Assembly (NCBI RefSeq): GCF_900103715.1
Contig: NZ_FNHL01000007.1
Location: forward strand, 47,340 to 111,339
Length of the DNA stretch: 64,000 nt
Direction of reading: 5' to 3'
From: Halogranum gelatinilyticum
GTDB taxonomy: Archaea; Halobacteriota; Halobacteria; Halobacteriales; Haloferacaceae
Part shown: one piece after another, positions 49,676 to 59,373 of the stretch
Numbering within the stretch: position 1 is the stretch's first letter
Layout of the letters: each line of letters starts with the position of its first letter
Translations under genes and position numbers: made by a program
Notes under the pieces: generated by a model
What the model saw: only the letters and a program-made list of their open reading frames with translations
Told to the model about the DNA's origin: nothing
The model's database searches: none

Positions 49676-51166
49676 TCAGATGTCGCTCTGCCGGAGGACG
49701 CGGCGGCCGGACTGCTCCAGTCGGTCGAGATGGTTCTGGGCGGTCGGGTTGTGGACCAGCCCGTTGCGCTTGACGACGGTGCCGTCGACGATGACGGTGT
49801 CGACGTTGGCGATACCGGCCTGGAAGACGACCGTCTCGACGGGCTTGTGGACCGGTGCGGTGTTCAGGTCGTCGCCGTCGATGATGGTCAGGTCGGCGCG
49901 CTTACCGGGCGTGATCGAACCGATCTCGTCTTCGAGTCCGAGCGCGCGCGCGCCGTCGATGGTCGCTATCTCCAGGGCGCGGTGGGCGGTCGGCGTGACG
50001 TCCTGAATCTGCTCGCCGCGTTCGACGGCGGGCTGGTTGTTCAAGCCGCGCTGGACCTGCACCGCCATCCGGAGCTGGGTGAACAGGTCGTCGCTGACGT
50101 TCGAGACGATGTCGACGCCGACAGAGGGAATCGCACCGTTGTCGATGGCCTCGCCGACCACGGGCATCCCCATCCCCATCTGGAGTTCGACCTCGGGCGT
50201 CGTCGAGATGGAGCCGCCGGACTCGCCGATGAGCGCGAACTCTTCCTCGGTGAGCCGGTTGGCGTGGACGTAGTTCAGGTCGTCGCCGAGCAGACCGAGC
50301 TCGTCGAGCTTCGAGACGCCGCCCGAGCCGAGCGAGCCGATGTGCATCGACGCCGGAATCCCGAGTTCGCGGGCGAGTTCGATGTCCTGGCGGACGACCT
50401 CGTCAGTGGAGTAGTCGGGACCGCGGATCCCCATCGCGAGCGTCAGCAGGCCGTCGTCGGAGGGGAACCGCTCCTCGTGGAGCCGACGGATGTCGTCAGG
50501 GTGGGTGACCGAGCTGTTCTCCCACCACTTCGCGCTGTCGTCGCCCGGCGGGCCGTGGGTGAACAGCGCGCGGATGCCGGCGTCTTCGAGCCCGTCGATG
50601 GCGCGGTCGGTGTGTTGCGAGGAGTTGGCGATGTGGAACCAGTCGAGGACCGTCGTCGTCCCGGCGTTGAGCTGTTGGACCGCGCCGAAGAGATTGCCGA
50701 GGTAGGCGTCGACCGGCCGGTAGTTGCTGCTGATCTCCCCGAGCATCTTGTCGAGATATTCGAGGAAGGTCCAGTCGCCCGCGACCCCGCGGACGCCCGA
50801 CTCCCAGGTGTGGAGATGGGTGTTGACGAAGCCGGGGACGACGATGGACCCCTCCGCGTCGACGACGTCGGCACCGTTCGCGTCGAGATCGTCGCCGATG
50901 AGCCTGATCTCGCCGTCTTCGACGTAGATGTCCGTGTCGTACAGGATGCCGTAGTCGGGGTCGACCGTGACGACCGTCCCGCCGCGGATGAGTAGCCGCC
51001 CGCCGTCGTCGGGAGCGTTGCCGTTGCCATTGCCGTTGCCGCGCCCGTTGGAACTCTGCGCGCTCGCGACAGAGGAGAACGACACCGCAGACAGCGCCGC
51101 CCCACCGAACTTCAGATAGTCCCGTCGCGATACGTCACCGTCGGTTGGCGTCTCGTCGTTCGCCAT
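49676..51166 (-). CDS. Tat-exported amidohydrolase (chlorohydrolase/deaminase type)
   Basis: 496 residues. Signal SRRDYLKFGGAALSAVSFSSVASAQ with Tat motif and no lipobox. The amidohydrolase core has VPGFVNTHLHTWESG (two metal His), AGTTTVLDWFHIA, IGSLGSGGVSKL with metal His in PASMHIGS, and SVGVDIVSNVS with the metal Asp. It belongs to the AtzA/TrzN/cytosine-deaminase-like branch, usually cytoplasmic; a Tat-exported copy suggests an extracellular substrate (amine or halide on a heterocycle). A GN-repeat linker follows the signal. The gene overlaps no neighbour. Confidence 0.85.
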   Translation of the reverse strand: MANDETPTDGDVSRRDYLKFGGAALSAVSFSSVASAQSSNGRGNGNGNGNAPDDGGRLLIRGGTVVTVDPDYGILYDTDIYVEDGEIRLIGDDLDANGADVVDAEGSIVVPGFVNTHLHTWESGVRGVAGDWTFLEYLDKMLGEISSNYRPVDAYLGNLFGAVQQLNAGTTTVLDWFHIANSSQHTDRAIDGLEDAGIRALFTHGPPGDDSAKWWENSSVTHPDDIRRLHEERFPSDDGLLTLAMGIRGPDYSTDEVVRQDIELARELGIPASMHIGSLGSGGVSKLDELGLLGDDLNYVHANRLTEEEFALIGESGGSISTTPEVELQMGMGMPVVGEAIDNGAIPSVGVDIVSNVSDDLFTQLRMAVQVQRGLNNQPAVERGEQIQDVTPTAHRALEIATIDGARALGLEDEIGSITPGKRADLTIIDGDDLNTAPVHKPVETVVFQAGIANVDTVIVDGTVVKRNGLVHNPTAQNHLDRLEQSGRRVLRQSDI

Positions 51167-51303
51167 GTGCAGTTTCCCGTCGGGGCATGACAGGGTTACG
51201 TGTTCGTTCGGATATTTCCAAGCGATCGTGTCGGGGAGACTACGGGAGTGCGGCGAGGTGTTCCGTTCCGGCGGCCAGCGGTCGCCGGTGACTGGCCGGA
51301 TGC

Positions 51304-52065
51304 TCAGCGGGAGGCTTCGGGGGGTGTGCGCAGACCGCCGGGCGTGCCAGCGCGTTCGAGAAACGCTCGCGCGAGATGTCCCTCGGCACTGGAGAGACGG
51401 TACTGGAGGGTCGACGTCGGAATGTCGGCCTCGCCGGCGATCTCTTGGAGGGTGTGGCGACGCGGATGTTCGTAGTAGCCGTAAGCGACGGCGAGTGCGA
51501 GTGCCTCGTGCTGTTCGTCCGAGAGGTCCGAGGTCGCCGTCGTCCAGTGGTCCGCCCAGTTCGGCGAGTGCTCGACGTGCTCGAACTCGAGTGAGAGCCC
51601 CTCGCGGAGGTTCCGTTCGAGTTCCTCGTAGATGTCGCTCATCACCGCGCCGTCGTCGGCGAGGACGCGCCAGAGATACTCGTTGCCCTGCTGTTCGGCC
51701 TGCAGTAGGAGCCCATCGCCGAGATAGTGCGCGACGAGATACGGGATCGACCGACAGCCCTGCCCCTCGGACTGTCGGGAGTAGACGACGCGGCCGGTCG
51801 GATAGGAGTCCAGCACCTCGTGGGTCCAGTCGATCTCGCAGCCGCCCATCCCGCGGAGACTGGAACACCGCGAGAGCTGGGCGACCGCTTCGTCGTACTC
51901 GGCGAGTGCCGCCTCGGGACCTTCGACGCGGTCGACGCGCCACATCGTGTTCGGCGTGACGTGACAGGAGACGGTCCGCGAGGACAGTTCGGGATTGTCG
52001 ATGAAGACGTCCATCAGGTCGTCGGCACCGGCCTCGTACACGACGCGAAACGCGAATTCTCGCAT
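51304..52065 (-). CDS. BAT/HTH-10-type regulator
   Basis: 253 residues. Sensor N-terminus (MREFAFRVVYEAGADDLMDVFIDNPELSSRTVSCHV and GCRSIPYLVAHYLGDGLLLQAEQQ) and HTH-10 end LSDEQHEALALAVAYGYYEHPRRHTLQEIAGEADIPTSTLQYRLSSAEGHLARAFLE. Downstream (left) is the amidohydrolase 137 bases away; upstream is the divergent aldehyde dehydrogenase, so it may regulate one of them. Confidence 0.85.
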   Translation of the reverse strand: MREFAFRVVYEAGADDLMDVFIDNPELSSRTVSCHVTPNTMWRVDRVEGPEAALAEYDEAVAQLSRCSSLRGMGGCEIDWTHEVLDSYPTGRVVYSRQSEGQGCRSIPYLVAHYLGDGLLLQAEQQGNEYLWRVLADDGAVMSDIYEELERNLREGLSLEFEHVEHSPNWADHWTTATSDLSDEQHEALALAVAYGYYEHPRRHTLQEIAGEADIPTSTLQYRLSSAEGHLARAFLERAGTPGGLRTPPEASR

Positions 52066-52314
52066 ATTTCACCGAACTTCGACGCCGACGGTAATGAGGA
52101 CTCGGTTGGAAGGCTCCAACTGCCGGTATCGGTCGCGAGGGCCGTGCTATCACTAGACAGAGGGAGACAGAGGAGAGGCCAGAAACAGCCAGTGTGACCG
52201 CACGGGCGTGCAGTCGCGCGAGACCGGGACGCCAGCTTTTGAGGCTGTCGCAACGCGAGGGTACCTCCGCTTTGCGGCTCCGTTTATGTACCAGCGGCCA
52301 ACGGGCAGTTGCAC

Positions 52315-53805
52315 ATGGTCGACGACATCGCAATCGACGCCGACTGGAACGCGCTGTACATCGACGGCGAGTGGACCGAAAGCGAGAGTGGCGAGAGCAT
52401 CGCAGTCGAGGACCCGTCGACCCGCGAGACGGTCGCACACGTCCCACGTGGGACGGAGGCCGACGTCGACGCCGCCTACGAGGCGGCCGCCGAAGCCCAA
52501 GCAGAGTGGGCCGAGACGCCGCCCGCCCGCCGACAGGAGGTCGTCGAGCAGTTCCTCCAGGCACTGAACGAGTACGAAGAGGAGGTCATCGACCTGCTCG
52601 CACACGAGGTCGGCGGCTCGCGCATCATGGGCGAGACGTCCATCCAGATCGCCTCCGACCACGCGAGCGAAGCGGCGACGCTCCCCCGGCGGATGAAGGG
52701 CGAACACGCCGACTCCAACATTCCCGGCAAGGAGAACATCGTCCAGCGGAACCCGAAGGGCGTGGTGACGGTCATCTCGCCGTGGAACTTCCCGCTGAAC
52801 CTGTCGATGCGGGCGGTCGCACCCGCCATCGCGGCGGGCAACGCGGTCGTCCTCAAGCCGTCGACCAACTCCCCCATCACGGGCGGGCTGCTCTTCGCGA
52901 AGCTGTTCGAGGAGACCGACCTGCCCGCGGGACTCGTCAACGTCGTCACGGGCCGCGGCTCGGAGATCGGTGACCGCGTGGCGGGCCACCCCGAGAGCGA
53001 CGTGGTGGCGTTCACCGGCTCCACCGAGGTCGGCCGCCGCGTCTCGGGCATCGCCGGCGAGAACCTCGCCGTGCCCGCGATGGAACTCGGCGGCAACAAC
53101 GCCCACATCGTGACCGAGGACGCCGACCTCGACCGCGCTATCGACGGCGGCGTCTTCGGCAGCTTCGTTCACCAGGGACAGGTCTGTATCTCCATCAACC
53201 GCCACATCGTCCACGAGTCGGTCTACGACGAGTACGTCGACCGGCTCGTCGACCGCGCGGAGTCGCTGCCCGTCGGCACCGCCCACGACGACGACACGGT
53301 CGTCGGCCCCATCATCGACGAGTCCCAGCGCGACGAGATGCTGGGCTACGTCGAGGAGACGGTTGAGGCCGGTGCGACCCTGGAGACCGGCGGCTCGACG
53401 GTGGACGTCGACGGTGTCGACGACTCGCTGGTCGTCGCACCCACCGTCCTCTCGGACGTGACGAACGACATGGCCGCCGCGTGCAACGAGCACTTCGGTC
53501 CCATCGCGCCCGTGATACCGTTCTCCGATATCGACGAGGCGGTCGAACTCGCCAACGCGACGGAGTACGGTCTCTCCGGCTCCGTCCACGCGGGCGACCT
53601 GACGACCGGCAAGGAGATCGCCACCCGGATGGAGACGGGCAACGTCCACGTCAACGACCAGTCGATCAACGACGAGGCACACGTCCCGTTCAGCGGCATC
53701 GGTGCCTCCGGCGTCGGTACCTACAACAGCGACGCCTTCCTCGACGAGATCACGGAGACGAAGTGGATCTCCCTGCAGCACGAGCCGCGGGAGTATCCGT
53801 TCTGA
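52315..53805 (+). CDS. Aldehyde dehydrogenase
   Basis: 496 residues, a complete NAD(P)-dependent aldehyde dehydrogenase. SPWNFPLNLSMRAVAPAIAAGN (catalytic-Asn region), VAFTGSTEVGR (cofactor loop), MELGGNNAHIV (general base Glu; here N where K is usual at the position before N) and GQVCISINRHIV with the nucleophilic Cys. The ATG at 52315 lies about 30 bases after a gtttatgta promoter; a TTG two codons upstream is ignored. Substrate unknown; divergent from a BAT-type regulator. Confidence 0.9.
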   Translation: MVDDIAIDADWNALYIDGEWTESESGESIAVEDPSTRETVAHVPRGTEADVDAAYEAAAEAQAEWAETPPARRQEVVEQFLQALNEYEEEVIDLLAHEVGGSRIMGETSIQIASDHASEAATLPRRMKGEHADSNIPGKENIVQRNPKGVVTVISPWNFPLNLSMRAVAPAIAAGNAVVLKPSTNSPITGGLLFAKLFEETDLPAGLVNVVTGRGSEIGDRVAGHPESDVVAFTGSTEVGRRVSGIAGENLAVPAMELGGNNAHIVTEDADLDRAIDGGVFGSFVHQGQVCISINRHIVHESVYDEYVDRLVDRAESLPVGTAHDDDTVVGPIIDESQRDEMLGYVEETVEAGATLETGGSTVDVDGVDDSLVVAPTVLSDVTNDMAAACNEHFGPIAPVIPFSDIDEAVELANATEYGLSGSVHAGDLTTGKEIATRMETGNVHVNDQSINDEAHVPFSGIGASGVGTYNSDAFLDEITETKWISLQHEPREYPF

Positions 53806-53865
53806 AGTGAGCGGGAGCGTCGCCACGCCGCCCGAGACGGACGGGTGACGGTCCGTCCCGGCGGC

Positions 53866-54612
53866 CTACACGCTCACGCCACCCTCGTCGCGGCCGCGGT
53901 CCTCGTCGGTAGAATCGCCCTCGTCGGTCGCGTCGCCGTCGGCATCCTCGCCTTCGGCCGCATCGTCGCCCACCGCGGCCAAGTCGGAGGGTTCGGCGAG
54001 ATACCCCATCGCCTCGCGGTCGCTGACCTGCCCGAAGTCGCGGTAGAACGAGCCGACCGCGCCGAAATACTGCGGCATCTCGACGCAGTAGACCGCGTCG
54101 GCCTCCTCGCGGAGCCGAGAGACGGTCTCCGGGGGCGCGACCGGGACGGCCAGGAGCGTCTCCGCGGCACCCGCTGCGCGCACCTGTCGGAGACAGGCGG
54201 TCGTCGTCGCGCCCGTCGCCACCCCGTCGTCGACGACGAGGACGCGCTTGCCCGCGAGATCCAGCGGCGGGCGGCCGCGACGGTACCGGTCGAGTTTGTC
54301 GGCCGCGACTGCGGCCTCTTCGTTCCGTTTTCGCTCGATGTAGTCGTCGCTCACGCCGAGGCTGTCGACGATGCTATCGTTGATCCAGACGGTGCCGTCG
54401 GCGGCGACCGCGCCGATTGCGAGTTCCGGGTTGGCTGGCGCGCCGAGCTTCCGGGCGGCGACGACGTCGAGCGGAACGCCGAGCGCGTCGGCGACGGCGC
54501 GGCCGACGGGAAGCCCGCCGCGGGGGACCGCGAGCACGACGTCCGCCTCGACGGCCTGCTCACGGAGCAACGCGGCGAGTTCGACGCCCGCCTCGGTTCG
54601 GTTTCTGAACAT
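53866..54612 (-). CDS. Phosphoribosyltransferase-type protein
   Basis: 248 residues. The PRPP-binding site LVVDDGVATGATTTACL and the PRT core ADVVLAVPRGGLPVGRAVADALGVPLDVVAARKLG, plus PELAIGAVAADG. A long acidic tail (AAEGEDADGDATDEGDSTDED) extends from about residue 208. Similar stand-alone PRTs in haloarchaea have no fixed substrate. Confidence 0.85.
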   Translation of the reverse strand: MFRNRTEAGVELAALLREQAVEADVVLAVPRGGLPVGRAVADALGVPLDVVAARKLGAPANPELAIGAVAADGTVWINDSIVDSLGVSDDYIERKRNEEAAVAADKLDRYRRGRPPLDLAGKRVLVVDDGVATGATTTACLRQVRAAGAAETLLAVPVAPPETVSRLREEADAVYCVEMPQYFGAVGSFYRDFGQVSDREAMGYLAEPSDLAAVGDDAAEGEDADGDATDEGDSTDEDRGRDEGGVSV

Positions 54613-54755
54613 GATAACACACCCCTAGAGGGACGCACGAGAGCGCGAATAACGTTCCGTCGCGAGCGCGGCGGGTGGACGAACGGACGGTCACGACGTG
54701 CGTGAGAGCCGCGAGCGGACGCAGCTATTTGTCGGCCGTGAGCGTTCTAGACACC

Positions 54756-55166
54756 ATGAGTCTCGAACGAATCGGGCGGACGGACGTCGTGACCGTCGGG
54801 GTCGACAGCCCCGTCGACGAGGTGGTCGAGACGATGCGGTCGCACAACGTGGGCTGCGTGGTCGTCGTCGACGGCGGGCGGCCGCGGGGCATCGTCACCG
54901 ATCGCGACCTCGTGCTCTACGCGATGGACGGCTCGGAGGCACTGACGGCCCGGAACGTCATGGCCGAGGATCTGTTCACCGTCGATATCGGAGACGACGT
55001 CTTCGACGTCGTCAACGAACTCTGCGAGCGGGGCGTCCGGCGCGCACCCGTGCTCGAACGCGGCGACCTCGTCGGCATCGTCACACTCGACGACTTCGTC
55101 CGCCTACTGGCGACGGAGCTAGACAGACTCGCGGACGTCATCGAGGCGGAGTCGCCGCGGCTGTAG
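54756..55166 (+). CDS. Twin CBS-domain protein
   Basis: 136 residues, two CBS modules: DVVTVGVDSPVDEVVETMRSHNVGCVVVVDGGRPRGIVTDRDLVLYAMD and VMAEDLFTVDIGDDVFDVVNELCERGVRRAPVLERGDLVGIVTLDDFV. Such proteins bind adenine nucleotides and regulate partners. A ctatttgt box precedes the ATG by about 30 bases (leaderless). Confidence 0.9.
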   Translation: MSLERIGRTDVVTVGVDSPVDEVVETMRSHNVGCVVVVDGGRPRGIVTDRDLVLYAMDGSEALTARNVMAEDLFTVDIGDDVFDVVNELCERGVRRAPVLERGDLVGIVTLDDFVRLLATELDRLADVIEAESPRL

Positions 55167-55236
55167 CCCGGCTTGTCGGCTGCGGCGGGCGAAAAGAGAG
55201 CGTCGGTTCGCGTCAGTGAGCGTCAGTGAGCGTCGG

Positions 55237-56220
55237 TTACTGCCGTGCCGACACTTCGTCGAAGTCGATGCCGACGACTTCCAGCTGTTCACGGTACCGG
55301 TTGCGGATGGTCACCTCGGTGACCTGCGCGACCTGCGCGATCTCGCGCTGGGTGCGCTTCTCGTTGCAGAGCAGCGCGGCCGTGTAGATGGCCGCGGCGG
55401 CGAACCCCGTCGGCGACTTGCCCGAGTGCAACCCCTCGGCGGTCGTCTTTTCGATGATGGCTGCCGCGCGCTGTTGGACCTCCTCGTTCAGTTCGAGTTC
55501 CGAGCAGAACCGCGGGAGATACTGCTTGGGGTCGACGGGAGCCATGTCGAGACCGAGTTCGTGGGCGACGTAGCGGTAGGTGCGGCCGATTTCGCGTCGG
55601 TCCACCCGGGCGACCGACGACACCTCCTCGAGGCTGCGCGGGATGTTCTCCTGACGGCACGCGATGTAGAGCGCGCTCGTCGCGACGCCCTCGATGGAGC
55701 GGCCGCGGATGAGGTCGGTATCGAGTGCCCGTCGGTAGATGACGGCGGCGACCTCCCGCACGGAGCGCGGCACCCCCAGGGCCGACGCCATGCGGTCGAT
55801 CTCCGAGAGCGCGAACTGGAGGTTGCGCTCGCCCGCGTCCTTCGTTCTAATTCGTTCCTGCCACTTGCGCAGGCGGTGCATCTGGTTGCGCTTCTCCGAA
55901 GAGAGCACGTGTCCCGACGAGTCCTGGTTCTTCCAGTCGATGGTCGTCGTCAGCCCCCGGTCGTGCATCGTACTCGTCGTCGGGGCCCCCACCCGCGACT
56001 TCGACTGGCGCTCGGCGTGGTCGAACGCACGCCACTCCGGCCCGTGGTCAACGACTTTGTCGTCGACGACGAGCCCGCAGTCGTCACAGACGAGTTCCCC
56101 CCGGTCGTCGCTGCGCACGAGCGCGGCCGAGTCGCACTCCGGACAGTGGCCACTGGCCACCTCGTCCGCGTCGTCCACTTCTGTCTCTTCTCGTCCCCCG
56201 GTATTGTATCTGACAGCCAT
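55237..56220 (-). CDS. tfb: Transcription initiation factor IIB (TFB), second copy
   Basis: 327 residues. Zinc ribbon C26/C29 and C45/C48 (CPEC...CDDC), B-finger DHGPEWRAFDHAERQSKSRVGAP, two cyclin repeats with ASALGVPRSVREVAAVIYR and NEEVQQRAAAIIEKTTAEGLHSG. Closely related in sequence to the TFB at 25147, but with different N-terminal residues and DNA-contact region around YIACRQENIPRSLEEVSSV. The ATG at 56220 gives the normal start. Confidence 0.95.
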   Translation of the reverse strand: MAVRYNTGGREETEVDDADEVASGHCPECDSAALVRSDDRGELVCDDCGLVVDDKVVDHGPEWRAFDHAERQSKSRVGAPTTSTMHDRGLTTTIDWKNQDSSGHVLSSEKRNQMHRLRKWQERIRTKDAGERNLQFALSEIDRMASALGVPRSVREVAAVIYRRALDTDLIRGRSIEGVATSALYIACRQENIPRSLEEVSSVARVDRREIGRTYRYVAHELGLDMAPVDPKQYLPRFCSELELNEEVQQRAAAIIEKTTAEGLHSGKSPTGFAAAAIYTAALLCNEKRTQREIAQVAQVTEVTIRNRYREQLEVVGIDFDEVSARQ

Positions 56221-56563
56221 GGTCCTTCCCCGGCAGTAGTCGGGTACGCCGAAGCCCAAGAAGGGTATATCTAGATACCTAGAGCGGGAGTAAATAACCC
56301 CGTACGCCCTGAAATCGAAGGAACGGAGTAATCGGTCGCAAGTCGTGACAGTCCGTCCTCACTGAACGTCGGATGGGCTGCCACCGCCACTCGACGGAAT
56401 ACGAGCAGCCTTGGTAACAGTCTGAACAGACGCTGTTCAATGAACCTCCGAATAGTAATGATAAATGAATGATTAAATTGCCGACAACTGCTCAACGAGC
56501 GGGGACGAGCACGGCAGTCGATCCGGGATGGCTGCAGGAGCGACAGCGGTGAGAGACGCCGTA

Positions 56564-57376
56564 TTACCGATGCTCCGACGGCAGTCGGCGACGTCGCCGA
56601 TACCACACCGCGAACGCTCCGAGGAGACCGAGGCCGACGGCAGTCCCGCCGACGGAGACCGCCAGCCTGCGGGTCGTCGCAGCCTCGCGCGCCGCCGTCG
56701 CCTGCGACTCGGCCGCCGCGGCCAGCGTCGTCGCCAGCGCGAAATCCTCGCGCTCGTAGGCGTCGATAGCGGACGCGAGCGACGCTTCGGCCTCGGTCGG
56801 CGTCGCCCCAGCGGCTCGTGCGGCGGCGGTTTCGGCGGCCGCCGCGTCGATGGCGTCGGCGACGGCGGCACTCTCGGCGGTGAAATGGTGGACTCGCCAG
56901 GTGCCGAGCGTCGTCGGAGTCTCGCCCGGTCGCGTGACCGCGACCGACGCGAGTTGGAACGTCTGCGGCGGATCGTAGCGGTAGTCTGCGACCGACGGGA
57001 CGCGACCGACAAGCCGGACACCGACTTCGCTGACGTCCGCGTCGAGGCCAACACCGTCCTCCGCGAAGGACCGTCCGTCGAGGGACTGTCGGCCGAGCTG
57101 GTTGCCGTCGACGTCGTAGAGCGTCACCGTCCACGTGGCGTCGGTCAACTGGGTGAGACCCACGAGCCGCCACGACCCGAGTGTGGGGTCGTGATAGAGA
57201 TCGGCGAAGTGGACGCGTGCCGAGAGCGTCGCGCCGACCTGTCTCTCGTCGGGGACGGCCGCCTCGGCGACGCCGACGGCGGGCACGGCGACCGTCGCGA
57301 CCAGCAGCAGGGCTATCGCGAGGAGCGCGACGCGCTCGCTGTCAGCCCGCCCGAGTCCGACGGGTGTGCGGTTCAT
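56564..57376 (-). CDS. Secreted, C-terminally membrane-anchored helical protein
   Basis: 270 residues. Sec-type signal (ALLAIALLLVATVAVPAVGVAEA), a beta domain (about 40-160) with TLSARVHFADLYHDPTLGSWRLVGLTQLTDATWTVTLYDVDGNQLGRQSLDGR, an Ala-rich helical hairpin (AADAIDAAAAETAAARAAG; AYEREDFALATTLAAAAES) and a C-terminal span (LAVSVGGTAVGLGLLGAFAVWYRRRRR). The architecture suggests an anchored extracellular adaptor; no family recognised. Confidence 0.7.
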   Translation of the reverse strand: MNRTPVGLGRADSERVALLAIALLLVATVAVPAVGVAEAAVPDERQVGATLSARVHFADLYHDPTLGSWRLVGLTQLTDATWTVTLYDVDGNQLGRQSLDGRSFAEDGVGLDADVSEVGVRLVGRVPSVADYRYDPPQTFQLASVAVTRPGETPTTLGTWRVHHFTAESAAVADAIDAAAAETAAARAAGATPTEAEASLASAIDAYEREDFALATTLAAAAESQATAAREAATTRRLAVSVGGTAVGLGLLGAFAVWYRRRRRLPSEHR

Positions 57377-58048
57377 GGGTCGTCTGTGGTGTCAGAGATA
57401 CGACTGGAAGGAGCATAAGACCGTCGTCGACAACGGTGACCGTCGGTGCAAGTTCGTTTTCGAGTCGCTCGAACCGGAGAAACGGTCCGTTGTCACGGCT
57501 GGTTCGTCCTGACCAGCGAATGATTCTGTTACAACACTACGTTTGTCACGATTCTAGTGGTTAACAGTGCGTATTCCCCATATTTGGGCGTCTAAAGCCG
57601 TCTCGCTGCGGTTTCGTCGGGGGGACCGCGAACTGGTGAGCAAAATCGAGGTCGAACACTGGTCCGACACCGGCACGACCACTATTGTAAAAATAGAATG
57701 ATAAACAGATATTCGACAGGTGTGGGAGAGAGAAAATTGGGGTGTCCGGTCGAAGAGACAGTCTCGCCAGAAGAAGTAGAGAATGAACTGCACTAGTAGT
57801 GATAGCGGCGGATGTGAGGGGTTTTTCGAGAAAAAGCTGAGAAATCACTCTGTCGAGGTTGTCAGGCAGTAGCAGTCGCCTGAGTAAAGCAAAACCATAT
57901 AGAATTTAGCACAAATTTTGAATAGACATCTAACAGAGATATTTTGAGAACCGGTGCGTTCCGGTTGCAGTCGTGTTCTTCGGGCATCGGGGCAGGGAGC
58001 CAGCGAGAAGACGGAAGTCAGGCAGGGACGTGAGTCGGGAGTGGAGAC
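57377..58048. other. Intergenic, 672 bases
   Basis: The promoter of the minus-strand gene at 57376 should be near 57405-57420 (cataag read on the minus strand). From about 57650 the text becomes A+T-rich (attgtaaaaatagaatgataaacag; accatatagaatttagcacaaattttgaatagac). No open frame on either strand looks like a protein and I see no RNA gene. Confidence 0.4.
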
Positions 58049-58204
58049 TCAATGGCGTCGGCTCCGTGCTTCTCGAACCTCGGCCCCGTCTCGGAGTTTG
58101 TCTTCACAGTGGGGACAGACACGGGGATGTTGCGCGCCGTTGGGGGCGAACACGCGAACGTAGGCTTCGGTGACGAACGAGCCACAGTTCTGACATTCGG
58201 GCAT
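58049..58204 (-). CDS. DUF7563-type zinc protein
   Basis: 51 residues: MPECQNCGSFVTEAYVRVFAPNGAQHPRVCPHCEDKLRDGAEVRE, with CQNC and CPHC pairs. Same family as the 48-residue protein at 41280. Too short for most gene callers. Confidence 0.75.
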   Translation of the reverse strand: MPECQNCGSFVTEAYVRVFAPNGAQHPRVCPHCEDKLRDGAEVREARSRRH

Positions 58205-58263
58205 ACCGAAAATCTTGCTCGGATTCTGGCATAAGGATTGGGGGCGAACAGGTGACGAGAGGA

Positions 58264-58347
58264 GGGTGTGGGAGGAGAGGAAAGGAGAGGAGGGTGTGGG
58301 AGGAGAGGAAAGGAGAGGAGGGTGTGGGAGGAGAGGAAAGGAGAGGA
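58264..58347 (+). repeat. Three copies of a 28-base purine-rich tandem repeat
   Basis: Copies begin at 58264, 58292 and 58320, unit gggtgtgggaggagagg then aaaggagagga. One strand is almost pure G and A across about 90 bases, just downstream of the stop of the minus-strand gene at 58354. Such polypurine tracts can form unusual DNA structures. Confidence 0.8.
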
Positions 58348-58353
58348 GGCGTG

Positions 58354-59373
58354 TTACGACTCCCAATCGAGGTCGTCCGACCGGCCCGACTCGCGGAGGA
58401 TGAACGGGCCGATAGCGAGTGTCCGGCGAGCGATGGTGGCAAGCCGGATCATGTAGACCCCGAGCAGGAAGAACGGCATCGAGCAGATCGTTGCGGCGGC
58501 GGCGACGAGCCAGACGACGCTGTCGACGCCGAAGACCGAACCGGGAACGGTCTCGGGACCGACGACGAGGATCATCGAGACGGCGACGAGTAGGGCTGGA
58601 AACGAGACGTAGACCATCTTCCGCGAGAGACCGACGAGTTCCCACTCGAAGAAGAGCGTCTTGATGTGTTCGCGTGCGGGACCGAAGAGTGAGAGCAGGT
58701 CGATGAGGTCGTCGAAGGCCGCACTCTCTTCGTCGGTAAGGTCGTCGGCGTATCGCTGACGGAGGCGACGTGCCTGGTAGATCTTCCACGAGTAGTTGAA
58801 GTCGAGGGCGGATTTGACGACCTGATAGCGACCGAACTGGGCGTCGTCGAGGTCGCTTGCGACGGCATCCGCGTTGTGGGTCAGCTCGTCGAGAAACTCT
58901 TGGACGTCGTCGCGCGACTTGGCGACCTCAGCGAGCCGCTCGGCGGTCTCGCCGCTCACCTCGACGAACGCCTGGAGGAACGCTGCCGGCTCCGGCGGCG
59001 GCGTCGTCCCGAGATACTCTTTGGCCTCCTGGCGGAAGTCGACGGCCCCTTTCATCCGCTCATGTTGGTCGCCCAACGGACCGAGTTCCTGTGAAAGCAC
59101 CAACTGTGAGATGGTGACCACCAGTGTAACACCGGTGATGAGTGCCGTCACGTACCCCTGAAACAACGTCTCGACTGGGTCCGATTGAGTCATCGCGACG
59201 AGGAGATCGTCACCGGTCGCGACGATCGTGGCCGAGAGGAGAGCGAAGAAGAGAACGCTGATTAGGACGGTGAGCCGCAGACGACCCGCGTTCAACTGTG
59301 CCGCGAGCCTGAGTCGGCTGCGACGGTCACCGACACGCTCCCGCATCGTATCGTCCGGTTCTGTCTGTGTCAT
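58354..59373 (-). CDS. Four-span membrane protein of unknown function
   Basis: 339 residues. Two spans at the N-terminus (LTVLISVLFFALLSATIVATG; GYVTALITGVTLVVTISQLVLS), a large soluble domain with RMKGAVDFRQEAKEYLGTTPPPEPAAFLQAFVEVSG (about 110-260) and two spans near the end (YVSFPALLVAVSMILVVG; WLVAAAATICSMPFFLLGVYMI). A haloarchaeal membrane protein of unknown function. Confidence 0.7.
   Translation of the reverse strand: MTQTEPDDTMRERVGDRRSRLRLAAQLNAGRLRLTVLISVLFFALLSATIVATGDDLLVAMTQSDPVETLFQGYVTALITGVTLVVTISQLVLSQELGPLGDQHERMKGAVDFRQEAKEYLGTTPPPEPAAFLQAFVEVSGETAERLAEVAKSRDDVQEFLDELTHNADAVASDLDDAQFGRYQVVKSALDFNYSWKIYQARRLRQRYADDLTDEESAAFDDLIDLLSLFGPAREHIKTLFFEWELVGLSRKMVYVSFPALLVAVSMILVVGPETVPGSVFGVDSVVWLVAAAATICSMPFFLLGVYMIRLATIARRTLAIGPFILRESGRSDDLDWES

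Noticed and set aside
49676..52564. A 962-codon minus-strand frame
   Set aside because: Only the part from 51166 has a protein-like start (Tat signal); upstream codons overlap the BAT gene and the ALDH start in other frames.
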